Counted from the first letter of the stretch, positions 17,796 through 25,874 are shown. The stretch: DNA of 40,811 bases from Pseudomonadota bacterium (GCA_021793575.1 JAJYSM010000027.1:1-40811), one strand, 5' to 3'. The notes: generated by a model not told the origin, from the sequence alone. Numbers and translations: made by a program.

Positions 17796-18164
17796 TCAGT
17801 GCGCCTGCTGCGCGCGGACGGTGAGGCCGCTGGCATCGACCGTCTTGACGCCCTTGACGTGCCTGGCCACACGCTCGGCATGCAGCTTTTCCGCCGCGGT
17901 CGCGACGGTGCCGCCGAGCGTAACCACGCCGCCGTTGGTCGATACCGAGATATCGCCGGCCTCGATGCCCTTGGTGAGGCCAAACTCGGATTTCACCTTG
18001 GTGGTGATCCATGCATCGGCGGCCTTGTCGGGTACCGTCTGGTTATCGGAGGCCTTCTGCATCGGCGCCCCGTGTGCGGCCGCCGCCGCGAACGGCGCCG
18101 CCGCGAAGGCGAGCATCAGGCCGGTGGCAAACATGCTGTGGCGGATCATCGAACGTGTATGCAT
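17796..18164 (-). CDS. BON-domain periplasmic protein
   Basis: A 122-residue exported protein. The signal peptide spans about residues 1-30 and is Ala-rich, with likely cleavage after the AAAAA stretch. The mature part is one BON domain: DAWITTKVKSEFGLTKGIEAGDISV, then GGVVTLGGTVATAAEKLHAERVARHVKGVKTVD, as in OsmY-type proteins, which bind membranes or surfaces and are often stress-induced. AGGAG sits before the ATG. The 5' side carries two adjacent hairpins. It is convergent with pilU, sharing the terminator. Confidence 0.9.
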   Translation of the reverse strand: MHTRSMIRHSMFATGLMLAFAAAPFAAAAAHGAPMQKASDNQTVPDKAADAWITTKVKSEFGLTKGIEAGDISVSTNGGVVTLGGTVATAAEKLHAERVARHVKGVKTVDASGLTVRAQQAH

Positions 18165-18189
18165 GGCAATCTCCTGAGCGGATGAAAGT

Positions 18190-18232
18190 CTGTCGCGAGC
18201 GACAGCCGGAGGTCGCGAACGGCGACTTCCGG
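18190..18232. repeat. Two adjacent hairpins upstream of the BON gene
   Basis: CTGTCGC-GA-GCGACAG at 18190-18205 is a seven-base stem. Directly beside it, CCGGAGGTCGC at 18206-18216 pairs with GCGACTTCCGG at 18222-18232 over a five-base loop, perfect if one G-U pair is allowed. The two structures touch each other and would lie 26-68 bases upstream of the BON start codon. They look like a paired REP element or a structured 5' leader; I cannot decide which. Confidence 0.6.
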
Positions 18233-18353
18233 AGCGCATGGCAACAGCCGCTGCGTGAACACGATGTGCTGATGCCGGGGCGCGGTTCAGCCGCCGGGCA
18301 TGCGTGCCCCCAGGCGAGCGCGAGGCAGCGGCATCACCGTGGCGACAGGCATG

Positions 18354-18383
18354 AAAAAGCCGGGATGCGCGAAGCACCCCGGC
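18354..18383 (-). terminator. Terminator of the large lipoprotein gene
   Basis: On the minus strand a ten-base GC-rich stem (GCCGGGGTGC against GCATCCCGGC, one mismatch) with a five-base loop is followed by a run of five T residues. It starts 17 bases after the lipoprotein stop, the classic form of a rho-independent terminator. Confidence 0.8.
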
Positions 18384-18399
18384 CGTGTGCGGCGACCGT

Positions 18400-20190
18400 T
18401 TACTTGAGCAGGGTCTGGCTGGTGATCACCATGCCGCTGTCGTCGATGTGCATCTCGGCATCGATGCTGTCGACCCGTTGGGCCTGGGCCTTCATCGTGG
18501 CGAACTGGGCCTTCGAGCGGGCCGCGTTGGCGGCCACCTGGGCGGCGTCAGCGGGGGCAGGGCTGCCGTCGAGCGTGGGCTGGTCGCTCTTGCTCATGGC
18601 GGCGGTGGCGGCCGCCAGGGTGTCGACTTTCTGCTCCATCAACTGCAGCCAGGTGAGATACATCGCGCCGCTCAGATGCATGCGAAACATGCGCCCGGCA
18701 TCGCCTGGAGTCGACTTCAGGGTGTCGCCAAGTCTGACGTCCTCGCCGGCACCGATGCCCAGCGCCAGCGCCTTGCCGCTGATGGCAATCCATGCAGGTT
18801 GCCCGAGCATACCCACCATGTCTGCTGGTAGCGCTACCGGCTTGCCGCCATCGACGGGCTTCAACTGGGTCAGCGCCGGCACCATCATCTGGCCCATCGC
18901 CAGCAGACCGGTGGGGTTGTTGGTGCCCAGCACCAGCCGCCCGGTAAACGCAGGTCGCACGGTGTTCGCGCCCGCCACCAGGCTGTCCAGCGCGATGCGC
19001 AGGCCGAGCATGTCGCCGAACGGCGGTATCGCCGCCTTCTGCAGCAGCGGACCGAGCTTGGTGAAACTGTCATTGATATCAGTCAGCGCGGGGCAGGTGA
19101 ACGGCTTGGCCGCCACTGCATCGGCCTGTGCCAGCCAGAATGTGCGCAACTGCGCCACCGGCAGCGCGAGGCTCAGGTCAAAGGGCGCGCTGCCGTTCTC
19201 GCCCAGTCCGGGCAGGTCCACCTTGAGTCCGGCGAACGCTTTGCTGATGTCCGCGGCCAGCGCCACGTCGAAGCGTGCGTCCTGGTGTTTCGCATCCAGC
19301 CGGGTGTAGCCGAAGCTCATCGCCGGCACGCGCGCGGCCAGGCGCGCCGCCTCGGTGGTGCAGGCGGCGGGCGTCTGCAGCTGGTTGGCGACCGGCTCAC
19401 CGGTCTTGGCCGATTCGGCCTGGGCATGCGCCTTGCGCAGCGCGGTCAGCAGCGGGTCGCTGCCACCCAGCGCCAACGGCAGCGCGCGGGTCAGGTCGAG
19501 ATCCCCGACCAGCCATTTCTGGTAACCCTTGGCCTTGGCCAGCGCGTTCAGGCGGCCGTCGTCCTGCAGGCTCTTCTGCGGCCGGTCCAGCCCGAGCACC
19601 TGCCGCAGCAACGCCGGCGAGGCGTCGGCCGGCAGCAGGGCGGCGACCGCCTGCTTGCCGACCATCGCCAGGATCACTTCGGTGCCCGACGCGCTGGAGA
19701 CGAAGCGGCGGTAGCTCTGCGCGCCGATTTTGGCGGTTGCCAGCGACTTGCCATAGGCGGTTTCCAGGCGGCCGATGAAGCCATCGAAGGCTTTCGGGTC
19801 GCTGAGTTCGAAGCGCGCCACTGGCGCCAGCCCGACACCGTACAGGGCCCAATAACCCTTGAGATTCAGGCCGGTATTGCTGGCAAATGACTCGATGGTC
19901 TTGCCGTTGAATTCGGCGCTGAGCGCGCGCAGCAGGCGGGCGCCGTCCGGATCCTTGGTGGCCAGCTGGTCGGCCGCCGCATTGATGTTGGCCAGCTGCG
20001 CGGGGAGCTGTGCGTCGGCCTGGGCGAGCATGGCCTGGCGGGTGGCGTCGTTCAGCACATCCAGATTGGCGATCACGTACGGCGTGTCCGCCGGCACGAA
20101 AGCCAATGGCGCGTTCTTGTCCTTGTGTGCGCAGGCCGCCAGCATGATGCCGGCCAGGCCCAGCGCGATGAAGCGCGTAGTCGATCGCAT
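18400..20190 (-). CDS. Large lipoprotein of unknown function
   Basis: A 596-residue protein with a clean lipoprotein signal peptide: charged start MRSTTRF, hydrophobic IALGLAGIM, lipobox LAAC with Cys20. I do not recognise the family. The mature part is rich in Ala and Leu and has only a few cysteines (around TPAACTTEAARL and FTCPALTD), which could form one disulfide. It opens with FVPADTPYVIANLD, a phrase also seen in uncharacterised DUF3352-like proteins. The start at 20190 is chosen because the in-frame codon at 20226 would add a non-hydrophobic prefix; GGGGAT precedes it. It has its own terminator and no operon partners. The cell-envelope location is the only safe statement. Confidence 0.85.
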   Translation of the reverse strand: MRSTTRFIALGLAGIMLAACAHKDKNAPLAFVPADTPYVIANLDVLNDATRQAMLAQADAQLPAQLANINAAADQLATKDPDGARLLRALSAEFNGKTIESFASNTGLNLKGYWALYGVGLAPVARFELSDPKAFDGFIGRLETAYGKSLATAKIGAQSYRRFVSSASGTEVILAMVGKQAVAALLPADASPALLRQVLGLDRPQKSLQDDGRLNALAKAKGYQKWLVGDLDLTRALPLALGGSDPLLTALRKAHAQAESAKTGEPVANQLQTPAACTTEAARLAARVPAMSFGYTRLDAKHQDARFDVALAADISKAFAGLKVDLPGLGENGSAPFDLSLALPVAQLRTFWLAQADAVAAKPFTCPALTDINDSFTKLGPLLQKAAIPPFGDMLGLRIALDSLVAGANTVRPAFTGRLVLGTNNPTGLLAMGQMMVPALTQLKPVDGGKPVALPADMVGMLGQPAWIAISGKALALGIGAGEDVRLGDTLKSTPGDAGRMFRMHLSGAMYLTWLQLMEQKVDTLAAATAAMSKSDQPTLDGSPAPADAAQVAANAARSKAQFATMKAQAQRVDSIDAEMHIDDSGMVITSQTLLK

Positions 20191-20285
20191 GATGATCCCC
20201 GGGATTGGTGAATGTCGCGCCGGCATTATGCCTGTTTGTGGTGCGTCGCGGCATGCGCCGCAGGTGTTCGGACCATGACGGATGA

Positions 20286-21212
20286 TCAGCGCGCCAGCAC
20301 CTCGTTCAGCACCGCCATGCGCACGAACACGCCGTTGCCGACCTGCTCCAGGATGCGCGATTGCGCGCCGTCGGCGACCTCGCTGGCGATCTCGATGCCG
20401 CGGTTGATCGGCCCGGGGTGCATCACCAGGCAGGTCTTCGCGGCCAGCTTCAGCCGGCGCTGATCCAGCCCGTAGCGGGCGAAATAGGCCGCCTCGTCCG
20501 GCAGTTCGGTGGACGCCATGCGCTCTTTCTGCAGCCGCAGCATGATCACCGCATCGGCGCCGCGGATGGCTGCGTCGAAGTCGTCGTAGCGCGGACAGCC
20601 GTCGAATTCGTCAGCGGCCGGCAGCAGCGCCTCGGGGCCGCACAGGCGCAGCTCCTTCACCCCCAGCGTGGCCAGCGCGTGCAGATCGGAGCGGGCCACC
20701 CGCGAGTGCCGAATGTCGCCGCAGATCACCACTGCAAGGTTTTCGAAATCGGGCCGGTGCTGGCGGATCGTCAGCGCGTCCAGCAGGCCCTGGGTGGGAT
20801 GCGCGCGGTTGCCGTCGCCGGCGTTGATCACTGACACCCCGCTCATCGCGTGGCGCACCAGCTCGTCGGGCGTACCTGACTGCTTGTGCCGCACAATGAT
20901 CGCATCCAGGTGCATCGCCTCCAGCGTGTGCAGCGTGTCGAACAGCTCCTCGCCCTTGCTGGTGGAGGAGAAGCCGATGTCGAAGTTGACCACGTCCGCA
21001 CCGAGCCGGCGCGCCGCCAGCTCGAACGAGGTGCGGGTGCGGGTGGAGGCTTCAAAGAACAAGTTCAGCACAGTGCGCCCGGCCAGCACATCAAGCTTGC
21101 GGGTGCCGTGCGCGCAGGCGTCGCGCAGCGCCTCGGCGCGGTCGAGCAGACGCTCGATGGTGTCGCGCGGCAGATGTTCCAGGGTGGTCAGGTGGCGCAG
21201 GCGTGGGCTCAT
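20286..21212 (-). CDS. pyrB: Aspartate carbamoyltransferase catalytic subunit
   Basis: Catalyses the first committed step of pyrimidine synthesis, joining carbamoyl phosphate and aspartate. The 308-residue protein has the carbamoyl-phosphate motif STRTRT at 56-61, HPTQ at 138-141 and HPGPINRG near the C terminus. There is no pyrI regulatory subunit beside it, and no pyrC-like pseudo-dihydroorotase downstream, unlike in Pseudomonas. The upstream neighbour is ruvX, 37 bases away in the same direction, but pyrR, which sits between them in Pseudomonas, is missing. No attenuator is visible. Start at MSPRLRHLTT is by family comparison. Confidence 0.97.
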   Translation of the reverse strand: MSPRLRHLTTLEHLPRDTIERLLDRAEALRDACAHGTRKLDVLAGRTVLNLFFEASTRTRTSFELAARRLGADVVNFDIGFSSTSKGEELFDTLHTLEAMHLDAIIVRHKQSGTPDELVRHAMSGVSVINAGDGNRAHPTQGLLDALTIRQHRPDFENLAVVICGDIRHSRVARSDLHALATLGVKELRLCGPEALLPAADEFDGCPRYDDFDAAIRGADAVIMLRLQKERMASTELPDEAAYFARYGLDQRRLKLAAKTCLVMHPGPINRGIEIASEVADGAQSRILEQVGNGVFVRMAVLNEVLAR

Positions 21213-21249
21213 GGGCGGCAGGTCGGAGGGGAAAAAGGGAAGGGGCCGC

Positions 21250-21699
21250 TCAGCGCTCGCCGGCGTCGGCGATGGTGACCGGGGTTTCGCCCAGCAAGTG
21301 CTCCAGGATGACTGCGGCGGCCTCGGCGTCGATGCTGGCGGCATCGCGCCGTCGGCGCAGCCCGGCGGCGCGGCCGGCGGCAAAGCGACGGGCGGCCTCC
21401 TGCGAACTGTGCCGTTCGTCGAGCAGAAGCACCGGCACGCCGTAGCGCTGCTGCAGCTGGCCGGCAAAGCGGCGCGCGCGGCGGCTGGCTGGCTGCTCGC
21501 CGCCATCCAGCGCCAGCGGCAGGCCGACCACCAGCGTGTCCGGCAGCCACGCCTGGTGCAGGGCATCGAGCTGGCTCCAGTCCGGCTCGCCGTCGCGCAT
21601 CGCCAGTGTGGCCAGCGCCCGCGCGCTGGCAGTTATCCGATTGCCCACCGCCACCCCGGTGAGCCGACTGCCGACGTCGAACCCCAGCACGCAGCTCAT
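21250..21699 (-). CDS. ruvX: RuvX/YqgF RNase H-like Holliday junction resolvase family
   Basis: A 149-residue protein with the RNase H-like fold of YqgF, essential in many bacteria, acting in 16S rRNA 5'-end maturation and possibly as a Holliday junction resolvase. The first catalytic Asp is in GFDVGSRLTGVAVG; the second acidic block is LLLDERHSSQEAARR, and the final Asp is in DAASIDAEAAAVILEHLL. VVGLPLALDGGEQ is the core strand. The ATG overlaps the yqgE stop by four bases, so the two are coupled. Confidence 0.95.
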   Translation of the reverse strand: MSCVLGFDVGSRLTGVAVGNRITASARALATLAMRDGEPDWSQLDALHQAWLPDTLVVGLPLALDGGEQPASRRARRFAGQLQQRYGVPVLLLDERHSSQEAARRFAAGRAAGLRRRRDAASIDAEAAAVILEHLLGETPVTIADAGER

Positions 21700-22265
21700 G
21701 CGTGGCCCGCGTAGCCGGAGAGCTGGCGCGGATCGATGCCAACCAGTCCGGCCGCCGCGCTCCAGCGCTCCTCCAGCGGCGTGTCGAACACTACCCGGCT
21801 GGAGGCTTCGGCGGTGAGCCATGCATTGCCCATCAGCTCCTGCTCCAGTTGGCCGGCGTCCCAGCCGGCGTAGCCCAGCGCCATGATCGCCTGCCGCGGA
21901 CCGTCGCCCGCAGCCATCGCCACCAGGATGTCGCGCGAGGTGGTGACCGACCAGTCCGCATTGATGCGATAGCTCGATTCCCAGTGACCCGGCTCGCGAT
22001 GCAGCACGAAGCCGCGCTCCTGCTGCACCGGGCCGCCGATCAGCACCGGCGCATCGGCGAGGTCGCCATCCATGCATTCGAGCTGCATCTGCGCCAGCAC
22101 ATCACCGAGTCGGTAGTCGGACAATTGATTGACCAGCAGGCCGACTGCGCCGTTCTCGTCGTGCTGGCAGAGCAACGCCACGCCGCGCGAGAACGGCGGT
22201 TCGGCCAGGTTCGGCATGGCGATCAGGAAATGGCCGGCGAGGGTGTTGGGCGCGGTGATGCTCAT
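21696..22265 (-). CDS. yqgE: YqgE/AlgH family protein
   Basis: A 189-residue protein of the YqgE/AlgH family (UPF0301); function unknown despite a proposed regulatory role in Pseudomonas alginate production. Typical blocks are LAGHFLIAMPNLAEPPFSRGV, NGAVGLLVNQ, VLIGGPVQQERGFVLH and ALGYAGWDAGQLEQEL. It almost always precedes ruvX, as here, with a four-base overlap. A -10-like TACAAT lies so close to the ATG that a very short or absent leader is possible. Confidence 0.93.
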   Translation of the reverse strand: MSITAPNTLAGHFLIAMPNLAEPPFSRGVALLCQHDENGAVGLLVNQLSDYRLGDVLAQMQLECMDGDLADAPVLIGGPVQQERGFVLHREPGHWESSYRINADWSVTTSRDILVAMAAGDGPRQAIMALGYAGWDAGQLEQELMGNAWLTAEASSRVVFDTPLEERWSAAAGLVGIDPRQLSGYAGHA

Positions 22266-22277
22266 GTGCGCATTGTA
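22266..22277 (-). promoter_or_regulatory. Possible -10 element of yqgE next to the start codon
   Basis: On the minus strand TACAAT occupies 22277-22272, only six bases before the ATG at 22265. Transcription from it would begin at or within a base or two of the start codon, and no Shine-Dalgarno is seen. The expected -35 (CGCAGC) is poor, so the call is weak. Confidence 0.25.
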
Positions 22278-22333
22278 AGCCCGCGCAGGCGGCCGCTGCG
22301 CGCATTCGATCGGCTCGAGCCGGCGCCGCGCAC

Positions 22334-23194
22334 CTACTTGTTGCGCAGCACATCGCCCGGCAGGAATTGCCAGGTGCGGGTGATGTACAGCTCGTCCACC
22401 TTGGCATCCGGAGGCAGCGGCGGAAACGGCGCGGCCAGCCGCACGATGCGCTCGGCGGCCGCGTCCAGCAGCGGCTGGCCGGAACTGCGGATCACGTCGA
22501 TGCTCTTGATGCTGCCGTCGCGGCGGAGCCCGACGGTGAGCAGCAGATCGCCGTAGAGCTTGCGCCGGCGCGCTTCGTCCGGATAGTTGAGGTTGCCGAT
22601 CCGCTGCACCCGGTCCGACCAGCCGCGCATGTAGCTGGCGTAGACGTATTCCCTGGTGTTGGCCGAGATGAACTTCTTCCGCGGCCGCTTGGCCAGCGCT
22701 TCGGTCTGCTGGCGCAGCTCGGCCGCCAGCTGCGCGATCGCCTGTTGGCGCTTGAGGTCGGCCGCGTTGGGAGCCTGCTCGCGCGGATCGACCTTGGTCT
22801 GCGCAGTGCTGCTGGGCACGCTGAAATCGCTGTGGCCGCGGGTGGTGACCAGCCGGGTGGGCGTGGCCTCCTGCGGCGGCGGCGTGGTGGCCTCGACCGG
22901 CTGTGGCGCAATGCCCGGATCCGGCCGCGGCAGCGCGCCGGAAAACATCTGCGACGGCCGCGCCGCGCGGTCGCTCTGGCCGCCGCCGCGGTTGTTCGCC
23001 TGGGCCAGGAAATCCGCCTTGTCCGGCGCCTCCTGGTTGGCCACATTCATCAGCGTCACATCCAGCGTGGGCAGGCTGGGGCGGGGCCTGGCGAAGTGGA
23101 AAGTGATGCCCAGCAACAGCACGCCGTGCAGCAGCAGCGAAAACAGCAGGGTGGCGCCGATCGGCTCGGGCGCGGTGGCGGCGGCTTGGCTCAC
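22334..23194 (-). CDS. TonB family protein, likely the TonB3-type of the pilus locus
   Basis: A 286-residue TonB-like energy transducer. One transmembrane helix spans about residues 13-33 and carries the S-x3-H arrangement (Ser19, His23) that contacts ExbB/ExbD in TonB. A proline-containing periplasmic spacer follows, then a C-terminal TonB domain with YMRGWSDRVQRIGNLNYPDEARR and VGLRRDGSIKSIDVIRSSG. It is encoded next to gshB and just before the pil-chp genes, the same place as tonB3 of Pseudomonas aeruginosa, which is needed for twitching motility there. No exbB/exbD is nearby. GTG start overlaps the gshB stop. Confidence 0.9.
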   Translation of the reverse strand: MSQAAATAPEPIGATLLFSLLLHGVLLLGITFHFARPRPSLPTLDVTLMNVANQEAPDKADFLAQANNRGGGQSDRAARPSQMFSGALPRPDPGIAPQPVEATTPPPQEATPTRLVTTRGHSDFSVPSSTAQTKVDPREQAPNAADLKRQQAIAQLAAELRQQTEALAKRPRKKFISANTREYVYASYMRGWSDRVQRIGNLNYPDEARRRKLYGDLLLTVGLRRDGSIKSIDVIRSSGQPLLDAAAERIVRLAAPFPPLPPDAKVDELYITRTWQFLPGDVLRNK

Positions 23195-24168
23195 GCGGTG
23201 CGGTTTCCGGAAACGCGCTGCTCGATGACGTCGAACAGCTGGCCGGCAATGTTAAGTCCGAACTGCGCGTCCAGCTCGCGCACGCAGGTCGGAGATGTGA
23301 CGTTGATCTCGGTCAGGTAGTCGCCGATCACGTCCAGCCCTACGAACAGCAGCCCGCGGCGGCGCAGCTCGGGGGCCACCTGGCTGACGATCCAGCGATC
23401 GCGCTCGGACAGCGCCACACCTTCGCCACGGCCGCCGGCAGCGAGATTGCCGCGAAACTCGTCGCCCTGCGGAATGCGCGCCAGCGCATACGGCACCGGT
23501 TCGCCGTCCACCACCAGGATGCGCTTGTCGCCGGCGCTGATCTGAGGGATGAACTTCTGCGCGATCGTCAGCTGGCGCCCGTGGCCGTGACCATCACCGG
23601 CCAGCAGCGTCTCCAGCATCGAATTGAGGTTGCTGTCACCGGCCTTGACCCGGAAGATGCCGCGTCCGCCCATGCCGTCGAGCGGCTTCAGCACCGCCTC
23701 GCCGTGCTCGCCGACGAAACGGCGCAGCTCGGACGTGCTGCGCGACACCAGGGTGGGTGCGATGCACTGGGGAAACTGCAGCGCGAACAGCTTCTCGTTG
23801 CAGTCGCGCAGCGCGCGCGGATCGTTGACCACCAGCACGCCGGCTCGCTGGGCGGCTTCCAGCACCATGGTGTCGTAGGTGAACTGCGCATCGACCGGCG
23901 GATCCTTGCGCATCAGCACCACATCCATCCCGCATAGCTCGCGCCACTGCGCCGGCGCCAGCGTGAACCAGTGCTGCGGATCCTCGCGCACTTGCAGCGG
24001 CGCGCTGTGCGCCCATGCCACGCCATCGCGCAGCGCCAGGTCACCCTGCTCGAAATAATGCAGCGCGTGGCCGCGATGCTGCGCTTCCAGCAGCATGGCG
24101 AAGCTGGTGTCCTTGGCTGTCTTGATGGCAGCGATGGGGTCCATCAGTACGCCGACCGAAAGGGTCAT
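23191..24168 (-). CDS. gshB: Glutathione synthetase
   Basis: ATP-grasp enzyme joining gamma-glutamylcysteine and glycine to make glutathione. The 325-residue protein has the N-terminal GVLMDPIAAIKTAKDTSFAM, typical of GshB, the ATP-grasp core with VVLMRKDPPVDAQFTYDT and VLKPLDGMGGRGIFRV, and the C-terminal FVGLDVIGDYLTEINVTSPT. The start ATG at 24168 follows GGAGAA; the open frame upstream is not family-like. The gene heads the gshB-tonB-yqgE-ruvX-pyrB run and is divergent from pilG. Confidence 0.97.
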   Translation of the reverse strand: MTLSVGVLMDPIAAIKTAKDTSFAMLLEAQHRGHALHYFEQGDLALRDGVAWAHSAPLQVREDPQHWFTLAPAQWRELCGMDVVLMRKDPPVDAQFTYDTMVLEAAQRAGVLVVNDPRALRDCNEKLFALQFPQCIAPTLVSRSTSELRRFVGEHGEAVLKPLDGMGGRGIFRVKAGDSNLNSMLETLLAGDGHGHGRQLTIAQKFIPQISAGDKRILVVDGEPVPYALARIPQGDEFRGNLAAGGRGEGVALSERDRWIVSQVAPELRRRGLLFVGLDVIGDYLTEINVTSPTCVRELDAQFGLNIAGQLFDVIEQRVSGNRTA

Positions 24169-24367
24169 GGTGGTTCTCCGTGAATGGGGTCGCGTGGGCA
24201 GACGACGTGAGTGCTGCGGTTGTGCAGGCATGCGATGGTCGCCGAGCCGCGCGACCGCGACAAGCCACAGGTTTCGCGGCTGTCACGGCAGGCCAGATGC
24301 TGTCACTATGAGTCATCTTTTGTTCCGCGCGGACTGCAGATCAGTCGACACAGACCAGGATTATTGC

Positions 24368-24397
24368 TTGACAGTCTCGGCGGGCAGGCAGTAAACA
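24368..24397 (+). promoter_or_regulatory. Possible sigma-70 promoter upstream of pilG
   Basis: A perfect -35 hexamer TTGACA at 24368-24373 is followed after 18 bases by TAAACA at 24392-24397, a weak -10. If used, it would give a leader of about 130 bases for pilG. Confidence 0.4.
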
Positions 24398-24471
24398 ACA
24401 AGGCTTGAGGCGCACCGCCGCAGAGCGGGCATTGTCGAAGCCAAGCCGCAAAATTTTACATGTGCGCATTG

Positions 24472-24487
24472 CGGCATGTTTGTTGCT
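24472..24487 (+). promoter_or_regulatory. Candidate sigma-54 promoter of the pil-chp operon
   Basis: CGGCATGtttgTTGCT matches the -24/-12 consensus TGGCACG-N4-TTGCW except at two positions, with GG and GC exactly spaced. Transcription would start near 24498, leaving a leader of roughly 36 bases that carries AGGGGGAG before the pilG GTG. Confidence 0.55.
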
Positions 24488-24533
24488 TGCATGGTTGTCT
24501 ATCCTGAGCTCGAGCGGGCCACAGGGGGAGTAA

Positions 24534-24944
24534 GTGAATTTGAACGTGAGTACTAGTGACCTGGCCGGCCTGAAGGTCATGGTGATCGACGACTCCAAGA
24601 CGATTCGTCGCACGGCGGAGACCTTGCTCAAGAAGGAGGGCTGCGACGTGATGACGGCGGTCGATGGATTCGAGGCGCTGGCCAAGATCTCCGACCAGAA
24701 GCCGGCGATCATCTTCGTCGACATCATGATGCCGCGGCTGGACGGCTATCAAACCTGCGCGTTGATCAAGAACAACCCGCTGTTTCGCGCCACGCCGGTG
24801 ATCATGCTCAGCTCGAAGGACGGGCTGTTCGACAAGGCGCGCGGTCGCATCGTGGGTGCCGAACAGTATTTGACCAAACCATTCACCCGTGACGAACTGC
24901 TGGGTGCCATCCACCGCCACGTCAGCACGACACCCAGCCGCTGA
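24534..24944 (+). CDS. pilG: Twitching motility response regulator PilG
   Basis: Single-domain CheY-like response regulator that promotes pilus extension downstream of ChpA. The 136 residues have the acidic pair Asp19-Asp20, phospho-acceptor Asp63 in FVDIMMP, and Lys115 in YLTKPF. The N-terminal about 12 extra residues are typical of PilG compared with PilH. The start GTG at 24534 follows AGGGGGAG at 24523-24530; the spacing of three bases is tight, so the in-frame GTG at 24546 is an alternative. First gene of the Pil-Chp operon. Confidence 0.95.
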   Translation: MNLNVSTSDLAGLKVMVIDDSKTIRRTAETLLKKEGCDVMTAVDGFEALAKISDQKPAIIFVDIMMPRLDGYQTCALIKNNPLFRATPVIMLSSKDGLFDKARGRIVGAEQYLTKPFTRDELLGAIHRHVSTTPSR

Positions 24945-24966
24945 CTGCAGACTCTGAGGGGGACCT

Positions 24967-25338
24967 GTGGCCAACATTCTCATCATCGACGACTCGCCGA
25001 CGGACATCCGCGTGTTCAGCACGCTGCTCGAGCGTGCCAGTCACCAAGTCATTGCGGTCAGCAGCGCCGAGGAAGGCATCGAACGGGCGCGCGCTGCGCC
25101 ACCAGACCTGATCATCATGGACGTCATCATGCCCGGCATGAACGGCTTCCAGGCGACCCGTACGCTCACCCGCGACCCGCTCACGGCGGCGGTGCCGATC
25201 GTGATGATCACCACCAAGTCGATGGAGACCGACCGCGTCTGGGGCATGCGCCAGGGCGCCCGCGCCTTCATCACCAAGCCGGTCAACGAGAAAGACCTGC
25301 TGGCTTGCATCAACGAACTGCTGTCGAGCGGGACATGA
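24967..25338 (+). CDS. pilH: Twitching motility response regulator PilH
   Basis: CheY-like single-domain regulator, antagonist or phosphate sink to PilG in Pseudomonas. The 123-residue protein has Asp8-Asp9 at the N terminus, phospho-acceptor Asp52 in IIMDVIMPG and Lys104 in FITKPV. The GTG start at 24967 follows GAGGGGGACC. The gene lies 22 bases after pilG and its stop overlaps the pilI ATG (ATGA). Confidence 0.95.
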   Translation: MANILIIDDSPTDIRVFSTLLERASHQVIAVSSAEEGIERARAAPPDLIIMDVIMPGMNGFQATRTLTRDPLTAAVPIVMITTKSMETDRVWGMRQGARAFITKPVNEKDLLACINELLSSGT

Positions 25339-25874
25339 ATCAGTCCGTCAATCGCACGCCGTTTGAAATCCTGGCCCGATACGAGCGGCTGTCGCTGGCG
25401 CATGCGTCCGACACACAGGAAAAGCTGGAGGCGCCGGGGTTGTGGCGCGGCATCGCTTTCCGCGTCGGTGCGCGGCTGCTGGTCAGCGGCATCGATGAGA
25501 TCAACGAGCTGCTGGCGGTGCCGGTGCTGACACCGGTGCCGGGCACCCAGCCATGGTTGCTCGGCGTGGCCAACGTGCGCGGCAACCTGGTGCCGGTGAT
25601 CGATTTCGCCCGTTTCCTGTTTGGCGAGCGCACCCAGCACACCGATCGCAGTCGCCTGCTGGTGGTGCGCCAGGGTGGTGGCAACGTGGCGTTGCTGGTC
25701 GACGAGGTGTTCGGCCAGCGTACGGTGGACCAGACCCAGCGGCGCGAGGCGGGGCGCGAAGCTGATCCGCGACTTGTTCGCTTCGTCGAACACCGCGTGG
25801 GCGAGCAGCAGTTGGCGATCTTCAGCATGAACCGGCTGGTGCGCGCGCCGGATTTCCGGCAGGCAGCGGCCTGA
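25335..25874 (+). CDS. pilI: CheW-like coupling protein PilI
   Basis: CheW-type adaptor joining the receptor PilJ to the kinase ChpA. The 179-residue protein has the CheW core WRGIAFRVGARLLVSGIDEINELL, then VPGTQPWLLGVANVRGNLVPVIDF, the standard second half of CheW. An extended N-terminal segment (about 35 residues) is seen in PilI proteins. ATG overlaps the pilH stop. The downstream gap to pilJ is 133 bases. Confidence 0.93.
   Translation: MNQSVNRTPFEILARYERLSLAHASDTQEKLEAPGLWRGIAFRVGARLLVSGIDEINELLAVPVLTPVPGTQPWLLGVANVRGNLVPVIDFARFLFGERTQHTDRSRLLVVRQGGGNVALLVDEVFGQRTVDQTQRREAGREADPRLVRFVEHRVGEQQLAIFSMNRLVRAPDFRQAAA

Larger units (their letters stand above)
24169..24533. other. Divergent gshB / pilG intergenic region
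   Basis: A 365-base spacer without a recognisable gene. It is clearly richer in A and T than its surroundings in 24300-24500, as expected of a control region. It contains a sigma-54-like site and a sigma-70-like TTGACA, both directed at pilG and annotated separately. On the minus strand, GGAGAA near 24174-24179 serves gshB. Confidence 0.7.
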
